A stretch of 64,000 bases of DNA. Origin: Symsagittifera roscoffensis. Lineage: Eukaryota > Xenacoelomorpha > Acoela > Convolutidae. Positions 1 through 10,888 of this stretch are shown in pieces. Each line of letters begins with the position of its first letter. The stretch's first letter is position 1. The position numbers and the translations under genes are program-made. The notes beneath the pieces were generated by a model. That model was not told the origin of the DNA, did not search any database, and worked only from the letters and a program-made list of their open reading frames with translations. Location of the stretch: contig NC_087069.1 in assembly GCF_963678635.1 (NCBI RefSeq), forward strand, positions 39,891,076 to 39,955,075, read 5' to 3'.

Positions 1-1934
1 CTTTAAAACTTTGAATGCTATCAAGCAAAGTATTACCGATATAGAGAGTCGTTGTGGAACAGTGAAAAAATGAGAGTATTTTGCACCTCTCTGGATGTAA
101 ATCAAGAAAATTTTCAGTGCACCACCGCTGTAGAGCGGACAAGTCAGTCCGTAAGGAAGTAGAATTTACGCTGCAGCATTTGAGATCATCAGCAAAGAGA
201 AAAGAAGAGGTGCTAAGAGTTGAGGGAAGATCGTTTACAAACAGTAAGAATAATCAAAGCCCTAAAATGCTACCTTGGGGCATCCCACTTGTCACTGAGG
301 CAATTTCAGATAGCATGCCATCTATGCGCACACGCTGGTAGCGATTGGATAAATAACTAAGTAGAAGTTCTAGGAAATCATGATCAAGGCCATATGACGC
401 AAGTTTATAAAGCAGCCTGTCATGTCGCACTGAATCGAAAGCTTTCCTAATGTCAGCATAAAACACGGTAGTAAAAAGACCCTGCTCATGACCTTCAAAA
501 ATTTTATCACAAAAACTCAAAAGTTGAGTTACAGTTGAACGCCGAGACATGAACCCATGTTGCGATGACGAAACATTGTACCGGATTTTCAAATAAACAT
601 GATCGAATAAAACTCGTTCCAGACCTAGTGATAATTTCGGTAATAGGCTGATTGGCCGATAATTGGTAATATCACTGTAACTTTCTTTCTTATGAAGAGG
701 CGAAACATACGGAGTTTTCCAAGCATCAGGCCAGACTTTGTGCTTCAAAATATACTCGTAAAGCGCAATAACCAAGGGACATAGTTGATTAGAGCAGTAC
801 CTTAGAAATGTAGGAGGTACATTATATCAGCAAACTGAGGATGAATCATCAGCAGAGCTTAAGAAGTTGAGAATTTTATCGAAAGAGATATCAATGGAAT
901 TTAACGAAATTGACGAACAAGTATAGAGCTGAAACACATCGACCGAACAGGGGGGTTTGAAGACTGAAGCGAAAAAGCGATTAAATAAATTGGATTTTTC
1001 TAAAACGGTGCGAGCTGTAAATGACCCCCAATGTAAGGTGCCAGGAAATGTACACTTGTTGGAAATGCTCTTGAGAAATTTGAAACAGTTGTTAACATTC
1101 AAATTTGCAAATGAGTTCAGATAACATGATTTATCTAGTTCTAAGTTTCGGTCAAGCTCAAGTGCCAGAGAAACTATTAAAAGTAACGAAATTAAAAGAA
1201 CTTCTGGAATAAGATGGTGGAAATATCTCAGCGTTTGTATGCATTGAAAATGTAACCCCAACGGCACGGTGATCAGAAAGTGTACAATCAAAGACAACAG
1301 GTTCATTTTCTAGAAAACGGTCAGTTAGAAGAATGTCAAGTATATTCCCACTATTATGAGTCGGTTCATGAATCAATTGCTGCAGATTGTAATCCTGGAA
1401 GATTGAAATCAAACTCATGTCATAGCTGGAAGAACTAAAGCTAGTACGCCAATCAATATCCGGTAGGTTAAAATCATCGCCAAGTAAGAAATAATTATTT
1501 AAACAACCAAATTTTGAACATTCTGTCCGGTAAGCAGAATATACTAAGGATAGGAAATATTGAACTTCTGAACAGCGTTGCCTGAACCTAGAAGATGCAG
1601 GAGGATTATATACTGTAGCAATGCATAAAACATATGAAGAACTCGAAAGTATAGTAGCGCATCCAACATTAGAGTTGCAATGAACCGGTATGATATCAAA
1701 ATGTGAATTTAAGGTAGATTTCATGGCTATAAGAGCACCCCCGTGTTCGCCATTTGTTGTATCAGATCGAGCAATAACGAAATAATCAGAGAAAGGAAAA
1801 ACGTGGTTAGATTCGGTAGAGTCATTCAGCCACGTTTCGGAGGCACAGAAGATACCACAGTTCCCCGAATTTAACAAGTTAACAACTTGTAATCGTCTAT
1901 TTAATGAAACCAAACTTTGGCAATTTGAGAACAC
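1..1934 (-). pseudogene. LINE ORF2: APE endonuclease plus reverse transcriptase, broken
   Basis: The segment from 1934 down to about 1170 encodes an APE-like endonuclease: an N-terminal SNCQSL motif, CASETWL with the catalytic Glu, GDDFNLPDIDW, and LSDHRAVGV with the terminal Asp-His pair. The frame then shifts near 1158-1306. The RT follows as two stretches, 1306-827 and 775-254, with TNYRPISLLP, FYADIRKAFDSV and GMPQGSILG. A TGA lies just after that last motif at 254. The same frame then continues into the VNDLP and FADD motifs and reaches base 1. One frameshift and at least two stops make it a pseudogene. The enzyme normally nicks target DNA and copies the RNA in place. Confidence 0.85.
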
Positions 1935-1955
1935 TATAAATAATTCAGAATATAG

Positions 1956-2696
1956 TCAGTCTTCATTGGAATTTTTTGGAACCTCTTGGCCATCCAAATA
2001 AAGTTTTAAATCTCTAATTTTAATGAGACTTTTGTCATGCCCAGATTCGCTAAGTTCAAATAGTTTTTTCAGAAGGGTTTTTTCAAGTTCTTGGCCAGTT
2101 TTTGTGAGGGACTTACTAAGGAATACGGCAGATGAATGGTATTTTAGCTTGTAGGCTTTGCTCAATAACTTGCGAGCAGACCACGCTGAATTCAATTTTA
2201 CAATGATACTTCGGGACTTTCCTGAATTGGGTTTCACTCTGCCAGCCCTAAAAACGTCTTGAATACAAACTGAAGCATCCTTTTCAATAAATTCCAGCAC
2301 ATCGATGACTAGTTTCGAATCATTTTCGAATCGTTTTGCTGTGATTTGAGATGAGCTCTCTGGTATGCCTTGAATTCTGATTTCATCTACTTTATGGTGG
2401 ATTTCAGACTGTGGAGAGGTTGAGGGGTTGGAGATGACGGTTTGGACAGCAGGGGTGACTGGCACAGACTTGATAGATTGATCTACCGCAGATATCGAAT
2501 CGACAATTAAGGCAGTGGACTTCACCCTGAACAAGGCTTCGCGTAATAAACAAGTGAGATTGCTTTTATTGACAGTGGCGAGAAAATTATTCAATTCTTC
2601 AGGATTACAATCGAGCAGCTCGTCAATCGCAGGATAATAGTCCTTGGTAGACGGTAACCGCCCACGTCCACTATCACCGTCCACCATAACAATCAA
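1956..2696 (-). CDS. LINE ORF1 protein (RRM-like nucleic-acid chaperone)
   Basis: A 246-codon intact ORF directly upstream of the endonuclease ORF. The N-terminal part (about residues 1-100) shows no motif I recognise. Residues about 105-225 look like the RRM-like domain of LINE ORF1 proteins: an RIQGIPE strand, a DVFRAGR stretch, then SRSIIVKLNSAWSARKLL and a VFLSKSLT segment. Such proteins bind the element RNA and help form the RNP needed for target-primed reverse transcription. No CCHC zinc knuckles are seen. The ORF is intact although ORF2 is broken, so the copy cannot move by itself. The start at 2696 is the first ATG of the frame. Confidence 0.7.
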   Translation of the reverse strand: MIVMVDGDSGRGRLPSTKDYYPAIDELLDCNPEELNNFLATVNKSNLTCLLREALFRVKSTALIVDSISAVDQSIKSVPVTPAVQTVISNPSTSPQSEIHHKVDEIRIQGIPESSSQITAKRFENDSKLVIDVLEFIEKDASVCIQDVFRAGRVKPNSGKSRSIIVKLNSAWSARKLLSKAYKLKYHSSAVFLSKSLTKTGQELEKTLLKKLFELSESGHDKSLIKIRDLKLYLDGQEVPKNSNED

Positions 2697-2699
2697 ATC

Positions 2700-3300
2700 A
2701 GTTGTCTCTTTTTTAGCTCTTTAAAATAAATCAAGAAGAAGTATCGGCAATAAAGCAGAGAATGATAGAGTTAAAAACCAACAACATCACGTAAGTGAAG
2801 TGAATTTATCTTTTGTTCTTCTGGTTCAAATGCTGTGTATCATCAATCGGATCTCTAAAATCCCTTAGCATAGGGCTATCCACGTAAGTATCCGATTCGC
2901 CGAACAGTGCGCTCTGAAATGAACTTATCAAATAGCAGCTAGTGCTATTTAATAAGTTTATCACAACAATTAGGCTAAGGCCAAGTTGATGCGGCCAAGG
3001 AGAAAGCATCTCCAGTAACACACTTATTTAATGAATACGTCTATCTAAATTTTTTTCGGATTCACTCAAAATTGCTAACATAAGACTTTTGTTCAAAAAA
3101 GGGATACCGAATCTGCAACAAACTACACACCAAAATCTAAACCTCCAGCACAGGCAACAAAAACGAAAAAAAAATTTCAACGACAAAAAATTGAATACCT
3201 GAATAAATTCCATTTGATGAGTAAGCATCAATTTGGTTTTTGAAAACCGTTTTCAAATACAGCTGCTCTAATGATACTAACATAAGTATTCAGAACACAA
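2700..3300. other. No gene seen; probable 5' flank of the LINE
   Basis: AT-rich. Two short minus-strand ORFs (3021-2806 and 3231-3028) have no recognisable motif, and one is simply low-complexity aromatic residues. The stretch may include the 5' UTR of the LINE at 1-2700, but no boundary or target-site duplication could be fixed. Confidence 0.4.
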
Positions 3301-3304
3301 GTCG

Positions 3305-4125
3305 ATGAAAGAACGCTTTGTTGCGGGTGCTCTTCTTTGTTTATCTAAAGCTTTCAAATTAGTTGATCATAATTATGGCAGAAAAAAATCGATCAATCAG
3401 GCCTTGATAAAAGTGTGATCTGTCTTATTAGGAGTTATCTGACAAACAGACATCATAAATGTTTCTTGAAAAAGAAAACAGACCCACATTGTCTAACAGT
3501 TTAAGCAGGAGTTTCTCAGGTCACAGATACAAGACCTATTTAATTAATCCGTAGTTCAAGGATTTGTTCCAATTGGTAAGCTGTGATGTCAAACAATTTG
3601 AAGATCATACATTACTGATAGGGAAACGAAAAAACAATTAGCCATGGCATTGAGAGTTTGGAAAAGAACGTCCCTAATTTGTTGAAGTAATGTTATCAAC
3701 ATTCTTCAAAACTTGATCAGGGTAAATATTTTTTGGGGAAAATTACAAGTTGGCAATCAAATCATAAACGAGGTCAATGAAATCATATATTTAGGTGTCC
3801 ATGTTGACAACAAGCCAACCAACCAAGATCAGTTTAAAAGCCTTTTCAAATTATGGCAAAACCATCAAATAAACCCGAGAAATTGTACTTCCATTTTGAA
3901 CGCTTACGAATGCTTACGAATTGTCTTGCACTTAGCCATTCACAAAAAATTGGCTGTATTTTTAGGTAGGATTTCAGAAATTCTAATCGAGAAAGTAAAA
4001 AAACAACTCAGCTGGGCCGCTATAACCTGCCAGGTTGTGTCTCAACTTCAATCCTTGTCAAGTTTTAAATCGACTGTAAAACTCAAATTGATCTATTTAT
4101 TCCTGATAATTTTATAAATTCACGA
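3305..4125 (+). pseudogene. Decayed LINE reverse-transcriptase fragment
   Basis: Plus-strand translation in mixed frames gives typical LINE RT pieces. Around 3330-3370 it reads LSKAFKLVDHN, the AFD-type A motif with the Asp changed. Around 3410-3500 it reads SVICLIRSYLTNRHHKCFL and then TDPHCLTV. At 3713-4117 an open stretch contains EIIYLGVHVDNKPTNQDQF, the usual post-YADD thumb motif. Frames change and stops intervene, so it is a relic without endonuclease. It is on the opposite strand to the LINE at 1-2700 and is clearly separate from it. Confidence 0.65.
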
Positions 4126-4565
4126 ATTATCAAAACACCACAAACCGATATTCTAGTTACTAGACTTGGAACCGATATGTCGAATGCAAAATACTATTTG
4201 CATGGGAGAACAATTAAAATCCTTCAAACAATTTTTCTGCAATTGTTATTACGCAAAAAACTAGCTCTTGTAAAAAAAGGTTTTGTTTCGTTTAAAGATC
4301 ACTAATTATTCCAGCGAATTTTCGCAAGTATAATTTATTAAACATAAGAAATAATACAAACGTTTTTTGAACCAACTCGAGAAACACCCAAGCCAAAATT
4401 TTTACGGAAAACTATCTTGAAAACCACTTCAGTCTTATGTTTCCTTAACTCAAACCAGTGCAAAAATGTAACACTGAAACATTTTTGATATTAAATCAAT
4501 ATTACGACGCCAAAAAATTCTTTTTGTGAATTGTTAGAGGATTTTAGACAATTCTAGCTACTAAG

Positions 4566-4690
4566 ATCTTTGTTGCGGTTTTGGATTCCACAAAAAAATC
4601 TGAAACTTTGTACCGCTCAAAATCTCTGCAAAAATAGGCGAATTTGCCGAATCCGCAACAGTAATTGTTATACCCGCACTGGAGCTTGAT
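4566..4690 (+). repeat. Dispersed repeat S, copy 1 (CCGCAAC-rich)
   Basis: About 100 bp matches 8508-8612 in the same orientation. Shared blocks include GGATTCCACAAA, TTGTACCGCTCAAAAT and AAAAATAGGC followed by GAATCCGCAAC. The copies differ by scattered substitutions. No coding capacity is seen, so it is most likely a non-autonomous interspersed repeat. Confidence 0.6.
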
Positions 4691-5267
4691 GAATGATACT
4701 CGATTGAATTGCACTTTCATTCTCACTCTCTATAACGTTAAACAAAAATCAATTAATACCCTTAAAAAATGGTTGTAACGTTACTTTTTGTCAAGACAAA
4801 ATACTACATTTTGATTCAAATATAATCAATTAAAAATGGTCTTAATTTTTCAAAATTTGTCTGAAATTTTCAATCACAGTTCAATATTACCCAATTTAAA
4901 CGTTTCTAATTGTGTAAAATTCGTTGAGTTTGATAACTTGAAAGATTTTTTTGTTTCATTTTTTATAAGTTATTTAATTTTTTGTTTTTTTGCTGTTTTT
5001 CAGTGATTATAGAGGAAAAAGAAGGGGTGATTGGCATACTAATTAATTTTGGAGAGGGATGTGCTTGTTCATGAAGCGGATGGAAGGGGGTTCAAAAATT
5101 GGAGGCCAAATTGTCATCAAGGCAGTTCGTTTTTTGTGCCTTTTTGACAGCTCTTTTTGCAAAAAAGAGCTTGATTTTTGCTTGTGCTCTTCTCAAATTA
5201 AATTTAGTGTGTATTTTCATTGCCCGGGTTGAAAAAAATGCTTATCATTTTATTTAATTTTTTGAAA

Positions 5268-5376
5268 AAAAAAAATGCTCATCATACTATTTTATACTAT
5301 TTCATAGACCAAAAAAGAACTATGAAAATACCATAAAAAGCGTTTTTTCCATACTCTGAAATATTATGATAGGCTT
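5268..5376. repeat. MITE-like inverted-repeat unit, copy 1
   Basis: About 105 bp with imperfect terminal inverted repeats (ATCATACTATTTTA at the left, GAAATATTATGAT at the right). A closely related unit lies at 5508-5606 in the same orientation. There is no ORF, so it fits a small non-autonomous DNA element or foldback repeat. The spacer between the two units (about 5460-5490) holds a third partial match. Confidence 0.5.
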
Positions 5377-5507
5377 TTTCATATCAGTGCAAAAATGTTA
5401 CTGTTGCCTTCTTCACAAAAACGTTCAATTTTTACCTTGAAACATTTATGCTAATAAACCACCATTACATGGATAAATGCTAATCATACTATTTAATATT
5501 ATGAAAA

Positions 5508-5606
5508 AAATGCTTATCATACTATTTCATACTATTTCATAGACCAAACAATACTGAGAAAATAGCATAATAAGCATTTTTTCCATAGTCTGAAATAATA
5601 TGATAA
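5508..5606. repeat. MITE-like inverted-repeat unit, copy 2
   Basis: Same family as 5268-5376. The ends read CTTATCATACTATTTCA and TGAAATAATATGATAAG, which are near-perfect inverted complements. Each half also repeats TACTATTTCA internally. Confidence 0.55.
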
Positions 5607-5849
5607 GAATTGGGTGAACGTCAACCCGGGTGAACGTGCTGGAAGGGGGGCACTTGTTATTGGATATACGAACTGGGAAGGGGCTGAAGGTTAACGAACA
5701 TAGAGGGCATGTTAAAGAGCGGGGAATGTGTATATGGGGGGCATGGGTACGAACCTGTTTGGATGGGTGTGAGGGGGTATTAGAAAATTGTTCTCTTGTT
5801 TCGATTATTTTTCTCCTTTCGTTTTATAAATCTTTTTCTGAAAAAAACA

Positions 5850-6010
5850 TAACGAAGCCAGACTTTGCTTTTTATAGGTGCACGGTTTGGTGGATGTATG
5901 TTACTGGAACCCAGAGACGTCTTTAAGCATGTTGAAACTTTGTCGTCACGATCAAAGGAATCACAAGAACAAATGAAGATCAAAAAGTGCAGTAATTTTG
6001 CGATCTCACT
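5850..6010 (+). repeat. Dispersed repeat T, copy 1
   Basis: This stretch is related to 52325-52500 in the same orientation. Common blocks include CGAGGCCAAACT-like sequence near the start, TGTATGTTNCTGGA, CAGAGACNNGTCTTTAA and ACGATCAAAG. A short CATTACGAGGCCAAA match also occurs at 8401. No ORF of interest; probably an interspersed non-autonomous repeat. Confidence 0.5.
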
Positions 6011-6043
6011 AAATCACATATGCAATCCACAAAACACGCAGGT

Positions 6044-6142
6044 AGGCCTCGAGAAAAGGCTTAAGCGGCGCGACTTAAGAAAAGGCTTAAGTGGCGCGAC
6101 TTAAAAAATTACTTAAGCGGCGCGACTTAAAAAAATACTTAA
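6044..6142. repeat. Minisatellite with CTTAAGCGGCGCGACTTAA core
   Basis: About four tandem units of 24-28 bp built on CTTAAGCGGCGCGACTTAA with A-rich spacers. The GC-rich core is striking in this AT-rich region. Looser relatives (AGTCGCGCCGGTCT, TTGGCGCGACTTTG) recur to about 7110. Confidence 0.8.
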
Positions 6143-6162
6143 GGTGATGAGTCTGGCTAATC

Positions 6163-6421
6163 CGTGGAGAGCAGCTCTCCAGAGTCCCAGATCAACGCCA
6201 GATTACTTCACCCAAGATACCACCACGTTTGCAGGAAACAATGGCGTGGGAACTCATCATGCGTCATTATGATGCTTCTCTAATTTCGTTTCCCCGACGC
6301 CTCCAGTAGTGGTTCCACTTCCATCATCACTCGGTGGATTTTCTCACTATTGTCTACTGCATTGTAATCCGTTGCTGTTCATCCTTTCTGCTTCTGTCTT
6401 TCAGATTAGCTTAAGTTCCCA
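6163..6421 (-). pseudogene. Orphan fragment of the giant retrotransposon's last ORF
   Basis: About 250 bp is clearly homologous, in the same orientation, to 12718-12975 inside the 1,153-codon ORF of the giant LTR element. Shared stretches include GAGAGCAGCTCTCCAGAGTC, GGTTCCACTTCCATCATCAC, TCGGTGGATTTC and CTACTGCATTGTAATC. Several substitutions and small indels separate the two copies. No LTR, gag or pol sequence adjoins it. It starts right after the CTTAAG minisatellite, so it is either the residue of an old copy or a captured piece inside another repeat. Confidence 0.8.
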
Positions 6422-6439
6422 TTAGCATACTCCATGAGA

Positions 6440-7120
6440 AAATACTTTTGGTGTTTTGAGTCGCGCCTGTCGCTGTGGTTCTTTTCACTCACACCGGTCT
6501 TCAATTGCCAAGTTTCGGTCAGCCGGTCTCGAATTGCCAATATAAAGTCGGGCCGGTCTGGAATTGTCACATTTGAGTCGCGCCGGTCTTTTCTTAAGTC
6601 GCGGACCTCGACCCGGGTCGTTATGAAATGCACTGGGGAAGGTAAAAGGTTGTTAGAGCTGAGAGGTGATAGCGACTTGGAAGTTTAGGAATTTGAGTTC
6701 TACAGATGGGGGTGAATTGTGTGGTTGTACACTTGAATGGGATGAGCGTGTTCGTTCGGATTCTAGTTTTGCTGAACAATTCATATCTACAAAAAATATG
6801 ACACACAAACTATATTCAGAAGAATTGGTCTACCATTGTACTGTAAAATGTTTAAATATTCTGGTCTGAGGTACGTCATTGGTAAGTCGCTACCGATGTG
6901 ACTCAAATTGGTCGTAACACGGAATTCAAGACCCAAAAAAAAACAATTCGCGGCTTTGCCTGACACAAAAAAAATTTGGCGCGACTTTGCACAACGCATG
7001 AAAAAAGGTCCGGTTTTTCAAGTTCAAAAACTTTGGCGCGACTTTGTGCGAACCAAAAGATTTAAAGTGCGATTTTTTGCGGAACCGAATTAAAATGGCG
7101 CACTTTTCCGCGGCCGGGCA
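6440..7120. repeat. Degenerate GGCGCGACTT-type repeat region
   Basis: Recurrent GC-rich words in AT-rich DNA. GTCGCGCC...GGTCT...GAATTG units occur at 6460-6600. TTGGCGCGACTTTG occurs at about 6977 and 7033, with GGCGCACTTTTCC near 7097 and GCAACTTTGCGC near 7157. Spacing is irregular. Short ORFs on both strands here look like by-products of this composition. Confidence 0.5.
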
Positions 7121-7129
7121 ATTTGCGCC

Positions 7130-8370
7130 AATTTTTCTCGACTGAGAAATATCAGGGCAACTTTGCGCAAATCAACTAGATTCCTGAAGCTTGAGCAAAC
7201 AAAAGGCTTTGGTTGCCTTTTGCTCTACCCAAAACAGATCAGTCGCAACATTTCACGACAAAAAAATTTTCGCGATCCAAAAGAACTGAATTGTCAACTT
7301 TTTGAGACCCAAAAGAAATGAGTCAAGCTTTCAAACAATCAAAACAAATTACATAGCATGGCGGACCGGAAATCTAAAACGTATCTTAATACATGGGGTC
7401 AGCGATGCTCCCCCCCATGATCACCTCCAACATCTACTACTTATCAAAACGTATTGTATTATTCAATCTTCAGTACCATGCAGATAAATAGTGAGAATAA
7501 TATTGGCGAACAAATTCAAAATGTTCCTCTGAAACCAAAAACAGTTAATTTTTAGCGGATAACGCGACTATCTATTTCTCAAATTGTCATCCTCTGTGTT
7601 TCTGCTTTTCAAATTTAACGCCAGTTTCATAGTATGACAAGATGCCTGTCTGTTTTGTGAAGAACTCGACCTGATATAACTTATCCGGACTAGAAAAAAG
7701 TTTTGTGCATACGAAAACGCTTAAGCAAGTATCGAACATTTTCGTTAGCTTAGCCAACGTTACTGTTTTCGAAATATTTTTCTGCTCAAATCTTTCATAA
7801 CTTGTGTAGAAAGCTTGATAAAGAACAATGATCGTTCAGCTTTTGACACTTATAAACGATAGAAACACCAGATCAATAACCATCAGAACAAATCAATGCA
7901 TTAACTGATGTTATATTAAATGATTGATGAAAGCAACAACTAAAAAGTCTTCTAATTCATTTATTCTAACTTTTTCTTGGATAGTTTTCTTCGGTCTCTG
8001 AAATTTAAAAAAAATTGAAATTTTTTCTTCAACTCAAACTGTGCTGATTTTTAAGATTAAACTAAATTGCTTTTTCGCACCAATTTTGTTCCAGCAGATA
8101 AAATATTAAGTAAAACACAGTTTTGTAATCGCTTTTGTAATTGGCAAGTTAGGCTTGTACAAAATCATTGAGTTCGATATGTTAATCCTTTTTATGAAAA
8201 TTAGGATGAATGTTTTGCTCGAAAAAAGTTTCTTGACTAGTATCATTATCTCTAATATTTTTTTCCAATTACTTACCAATTTCGTCAAACGGTTCTAGTT
8301 CTTATGTTTGTCGCTTGAAATTTATCTGGCGTAGCTTGTTTTAAAATTTGTTCTTTAGCTATACAATTTA
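7130..8370. other. No gene seen
   Basis: AT-rich, stop-rich in all frames, with no splice-bounded open stretch that I could connect. No repeat with a defined end was recognised. Confidence 0.5.
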
Positions 8371-8507
8371 CATTGAATCCGAATGATTTTTTGTTTGTAC
8401 ATTACGAGGCCAAATTGTACCTTCTCTGCATTGTAAGCGGAGGCCGCAACAGGCCAAAATCAAATTTGTCGCACAATCCGCAATATTGCTACTTTTCTTT
8501 GATCTGC

Positions 8508-8785
8508 TGTGCTGTTTTGGATTCCACAAACAAACACCTAAGTCATTGTACCGCTCAAAATTGCTCCAAAAATAGGCAAATTTGCGGAATCCGCAACTGT
8601 ATTTTTGGAATCCAGAACAGTTTGTGGAAACTACAAAGAAATGATAAAACATTTGTACCGTTAAATTAAACTGTTGCAAAATCCGCAACTGTAAAGGTAT
8701 TCCACAAATTGCCAGTGGATTCCGCAAATTGTAATTGGAATCCGCAAAATGTAAGTGGAATCCGCATTTTGTTTGCGGATCCCAA
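8508..8785 (+). repeat. Dispersed repeat S, copy 2, with 20-21-bp tandem tail
   Basis: 8508-8612 matches 4566-4665. From about 8700 the repeat ends in a small tandem array of 20-21 bp, with the word GTAAGTGGAATCCGCAAAAT varied over about four units, ending near GTTTGCGGATCC. The CCGCAA word thus recurs both in the dispersed part and in the tail. Confidence 0.6.
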
Positions 8786-8931
8786 TTACATATAAGTTTA
8801 TATGTGGTAACGTTGTAATTTATATCTTTTATTTACTACAGGTGTTCACCAACAACAGTTAACCAACAAAACATGATGTCTACCAGTCTCAATTCGATCT
8901 CAACTTCGATCTGACAATTTTCGTCACCAAC

Positions 8932-9066
8932 TTTGATCTCAATTCCTTTAACCCAATTTCAATCCCAATTCCTGTAACCCAATTTCGATCCCGATTCCTG
9001 TAACCAGACTTCGATCCCGATTCCTGTAACCCAAAATCGATCCCAATTCCTGCCATCAATCTCAAT
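8932..9066. repeat. 26-bp minisatellite, about five copies
   Basis: Tandem units near TTTCGATCCCGATTCC then TGTAACCCAA, 26 bp each, with single-base variants; the last unit is shorter. The period is not a multiple of three, so the minus-strand ORF across it is incidental. Confidence 0.8.
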
Positions 9067-9490
9067 TCCTGCGAATGGAACAAATTGAACAAACTTATGA
9101 AGTAAACTCGCATTTAAATTAATCAGTTCATTTCAGTCAATCATTTCAATTGAAATAATAAAGGTGTTTTCAAATATAATTTGATAAGACAAAATTTTAT
9201 GGGAACGTATTTTTGTTTTTGCAATTAAGCACATTTTGTAGCTGTAGTTATTCAAGTTTTGTTAATCTTTTTATCTAAAACAGATTTACTCAAATTAGTT
9301 TTTCTTAATAGATAAATTACTTTCTATGAGCAAATTACACCAAATAAATAGTTTACTCTTAATGAGCATTTTTGACGGGCCGACATATTTTTTAGACCAT
9401 AACTCATACTGAATACAGTAAAAAGAATGCGGCAAGTTACGGTTAATTTAAAGAGATCAAATAACAACAAACAGTCGTAAGAAAACAGTC

Positions 9491-9967
9491 TTGACTACAA
9501 ACAGTTTAAACCGTTCAAGTTGTTCACTCCAAGTCATAAAAAAACTGGGCGGACTCGGTCGTATTATGTCCAAATACTTCTCGGTAGTTATCCTCGACGG
9601 CATATCTACCGCGGCATGCATTTATATGGCATCGGATTGTGCTCATGAGGAAATCTCTGTGTTCGTTGAACTTGAGAGATTTGATCAGAGTGTCAGGCTC
9701 GCGTTTGTTTCTTGCTGGCAACAAATCTCATTTTTCCTCCAGCACAGAATCCCAAAATTGATGGCAACCGAAAAATTCTGCGGTTATACTGCCCAAAATT
9801 TTAGCAGCACACTGTGTGGATGATAAACCAATGGCCTTTCTAGTTACTGGTGTAGCTGGAACCAATATGAAAGTTTGCCGTGTTTTTATCCTCATCAAGC
9901 GAACGCATCTTTTTATTGCCGAACATGTCGCAAAAATTTGGCCAATTGGGTGAGTAATATGACACAC
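9491..9967 (-). other. Unidentified minus-strand open stretch with one in-frame TGA
   Basis: Two minus-strand ORFs (9967-9728 and 9724-9524) lie in the same frame and are separated by a single TGA at 9728-9730. Together they make about 145 codons ending in an AQFFYDLE tail. I recognise no domain. It could be a small broken transposase or host exon, or chance. The opposite strand is also open for 110 codons (9491-9823), which weakens the coding case. Confidence 0.2.
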
Positions 9968-10039
9968 ATTGCAGCTAAAATTGTTCTAAAATGAAGCACA
10001 AGTGAATAAAAGTATAAATTAAATTGGTTTTTGTTTCGC

Positions 10040-10804
10040 TTTTAGTTTTTTACTCGGTTTTGTACCCCTAGCTAGGCCTCAATTCGGAAAGCGCAGCGGG
10101 AAATTTTCTCAAGTTTCTTAAGGAGCTATCACGGTACAACCGGAAGGTTCAGACGTTCCCACTGAACCGTACCACCGCTACTCTAGAGTGGTCATGTAGC
10201 CCGGAGCTGTGTCAAGTGGGTTCGACCTCGTAGTCATGATGTCGTAAAAACACACAGGAGCGCCATAAAAACGTTATGAAACAGTAGCCTTCTTAAATCA
10301 CATATGAGGTTAAAGAAAATTAGGCCCAATGACCATTGGCTCAAGAGTCAGGGACACTATCTGTTGTGTTTTTCCACCTTAAACGGTCGGAGCCAATTCG
10401 GTTCACGTGCGACATGAGACTAAAACCCTCGTTAACAGCTTGAAGGCCACTACCAAATTACATCCCCTTTCTAGAACTTAAAAACCTCCCCATACTTAGG
10501 TCTCAAAATTCCTAACACACAGGAACGCTGTGAAAAACAGGGTCGGAACAATTCGTATAGTTACTTTTTATTAGACAGGGGAACTTTGATCTATTTCAGA
10601 TGGATCAACCTAAAACTCGCATTAACTCAACATAACAAAAAAAAAACAAATTGGGTACTCACATACCGGCAGACTCTATAACTTGATTAACTAAATCAAT
10701 CAAAATTGTGACTCAGAAACTTCCAGACATTAATTTTAAAATGTTTAATTATTTTTAGAGGTTAAAAATTTTTTAATCTTTTTAGTAATTTAAAGGTCAA
10801 CTGT
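10040..10804 (-). mobile_element. Relic of a related LTR element: leader, PBS and LTR end
   Basis: 10251-10265 is the same primer-binding site as in the giant element (minus strand TGGCGCTCCTGTGTG), differing at one base from 32281-32295. It is followed by a TAAAAAC spacer and an LTR-like end near 10277 (minus ...TGTTTCA). Sequence on the LTR side (10287-10370) matches 33842-33930 in inverted orientation. Further right, 10530-10610 loosely resembles 32560-32650 of the long LTR. So this is the 5' LTR, PBS and about 200 bp of leader of a diverged sister element, without its coding part. Confidence 0.55.
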
Positions 10805-10888
10805 GATTGTCTAATTTTTTAACATGATGGGTTAGAACCAAATTGTATGTGAATTATTGTAAATAACATTTGTAAATTGATGTGTTAT
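10805..10888. repeat. 86-bp flank repeat F, left copy
   Basis: It abuts the left LTR directly and matches 33220-33305 in the same orientation with about three to four substitutions and no indel. It starts GATTGTCTAATTTTTTAA and includes GATGGGTTAGAACCAAATTG. This is too long for a target-site duplication and more diverged than the LTRs. Confidence 0.75.

Larger units (their letters stand above)
1..2700 (-). mobile_element. Decayed jockey/CR1-like non-LTR retrotransposon (LINE), runs off left edge
   Basis: Minus-strand LINE with the order ORF1 (2696-1956), APE-type endonuclease (1934-about 1200) and reverse transcriptase (about 1300 to the window start). ORF1 stop and ORF2 start are only about 20 bp apart, the usual layout for this group. 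The copy is dead: ORF2 changes frame near 1158-1306 and has in-frame stops near 827 and 254. The RT continues past the 254 stop to base 1, with a FADD box in place of the usual YADD, so the element is cut by the window edge. Clade is judged from the RT motif SSQHGFMSRRSTVTQLL and from the EN-RT layout. CR1 versus jockey is not resolved. Confidence 0.85.

Noticed and set aside
5630-5926. 98-codon plus-strand ORF with a Gly-rich start
   Set aside because: No conserved motif. It overlaps a minus-strand ORF and runs into dispersed repeat T.
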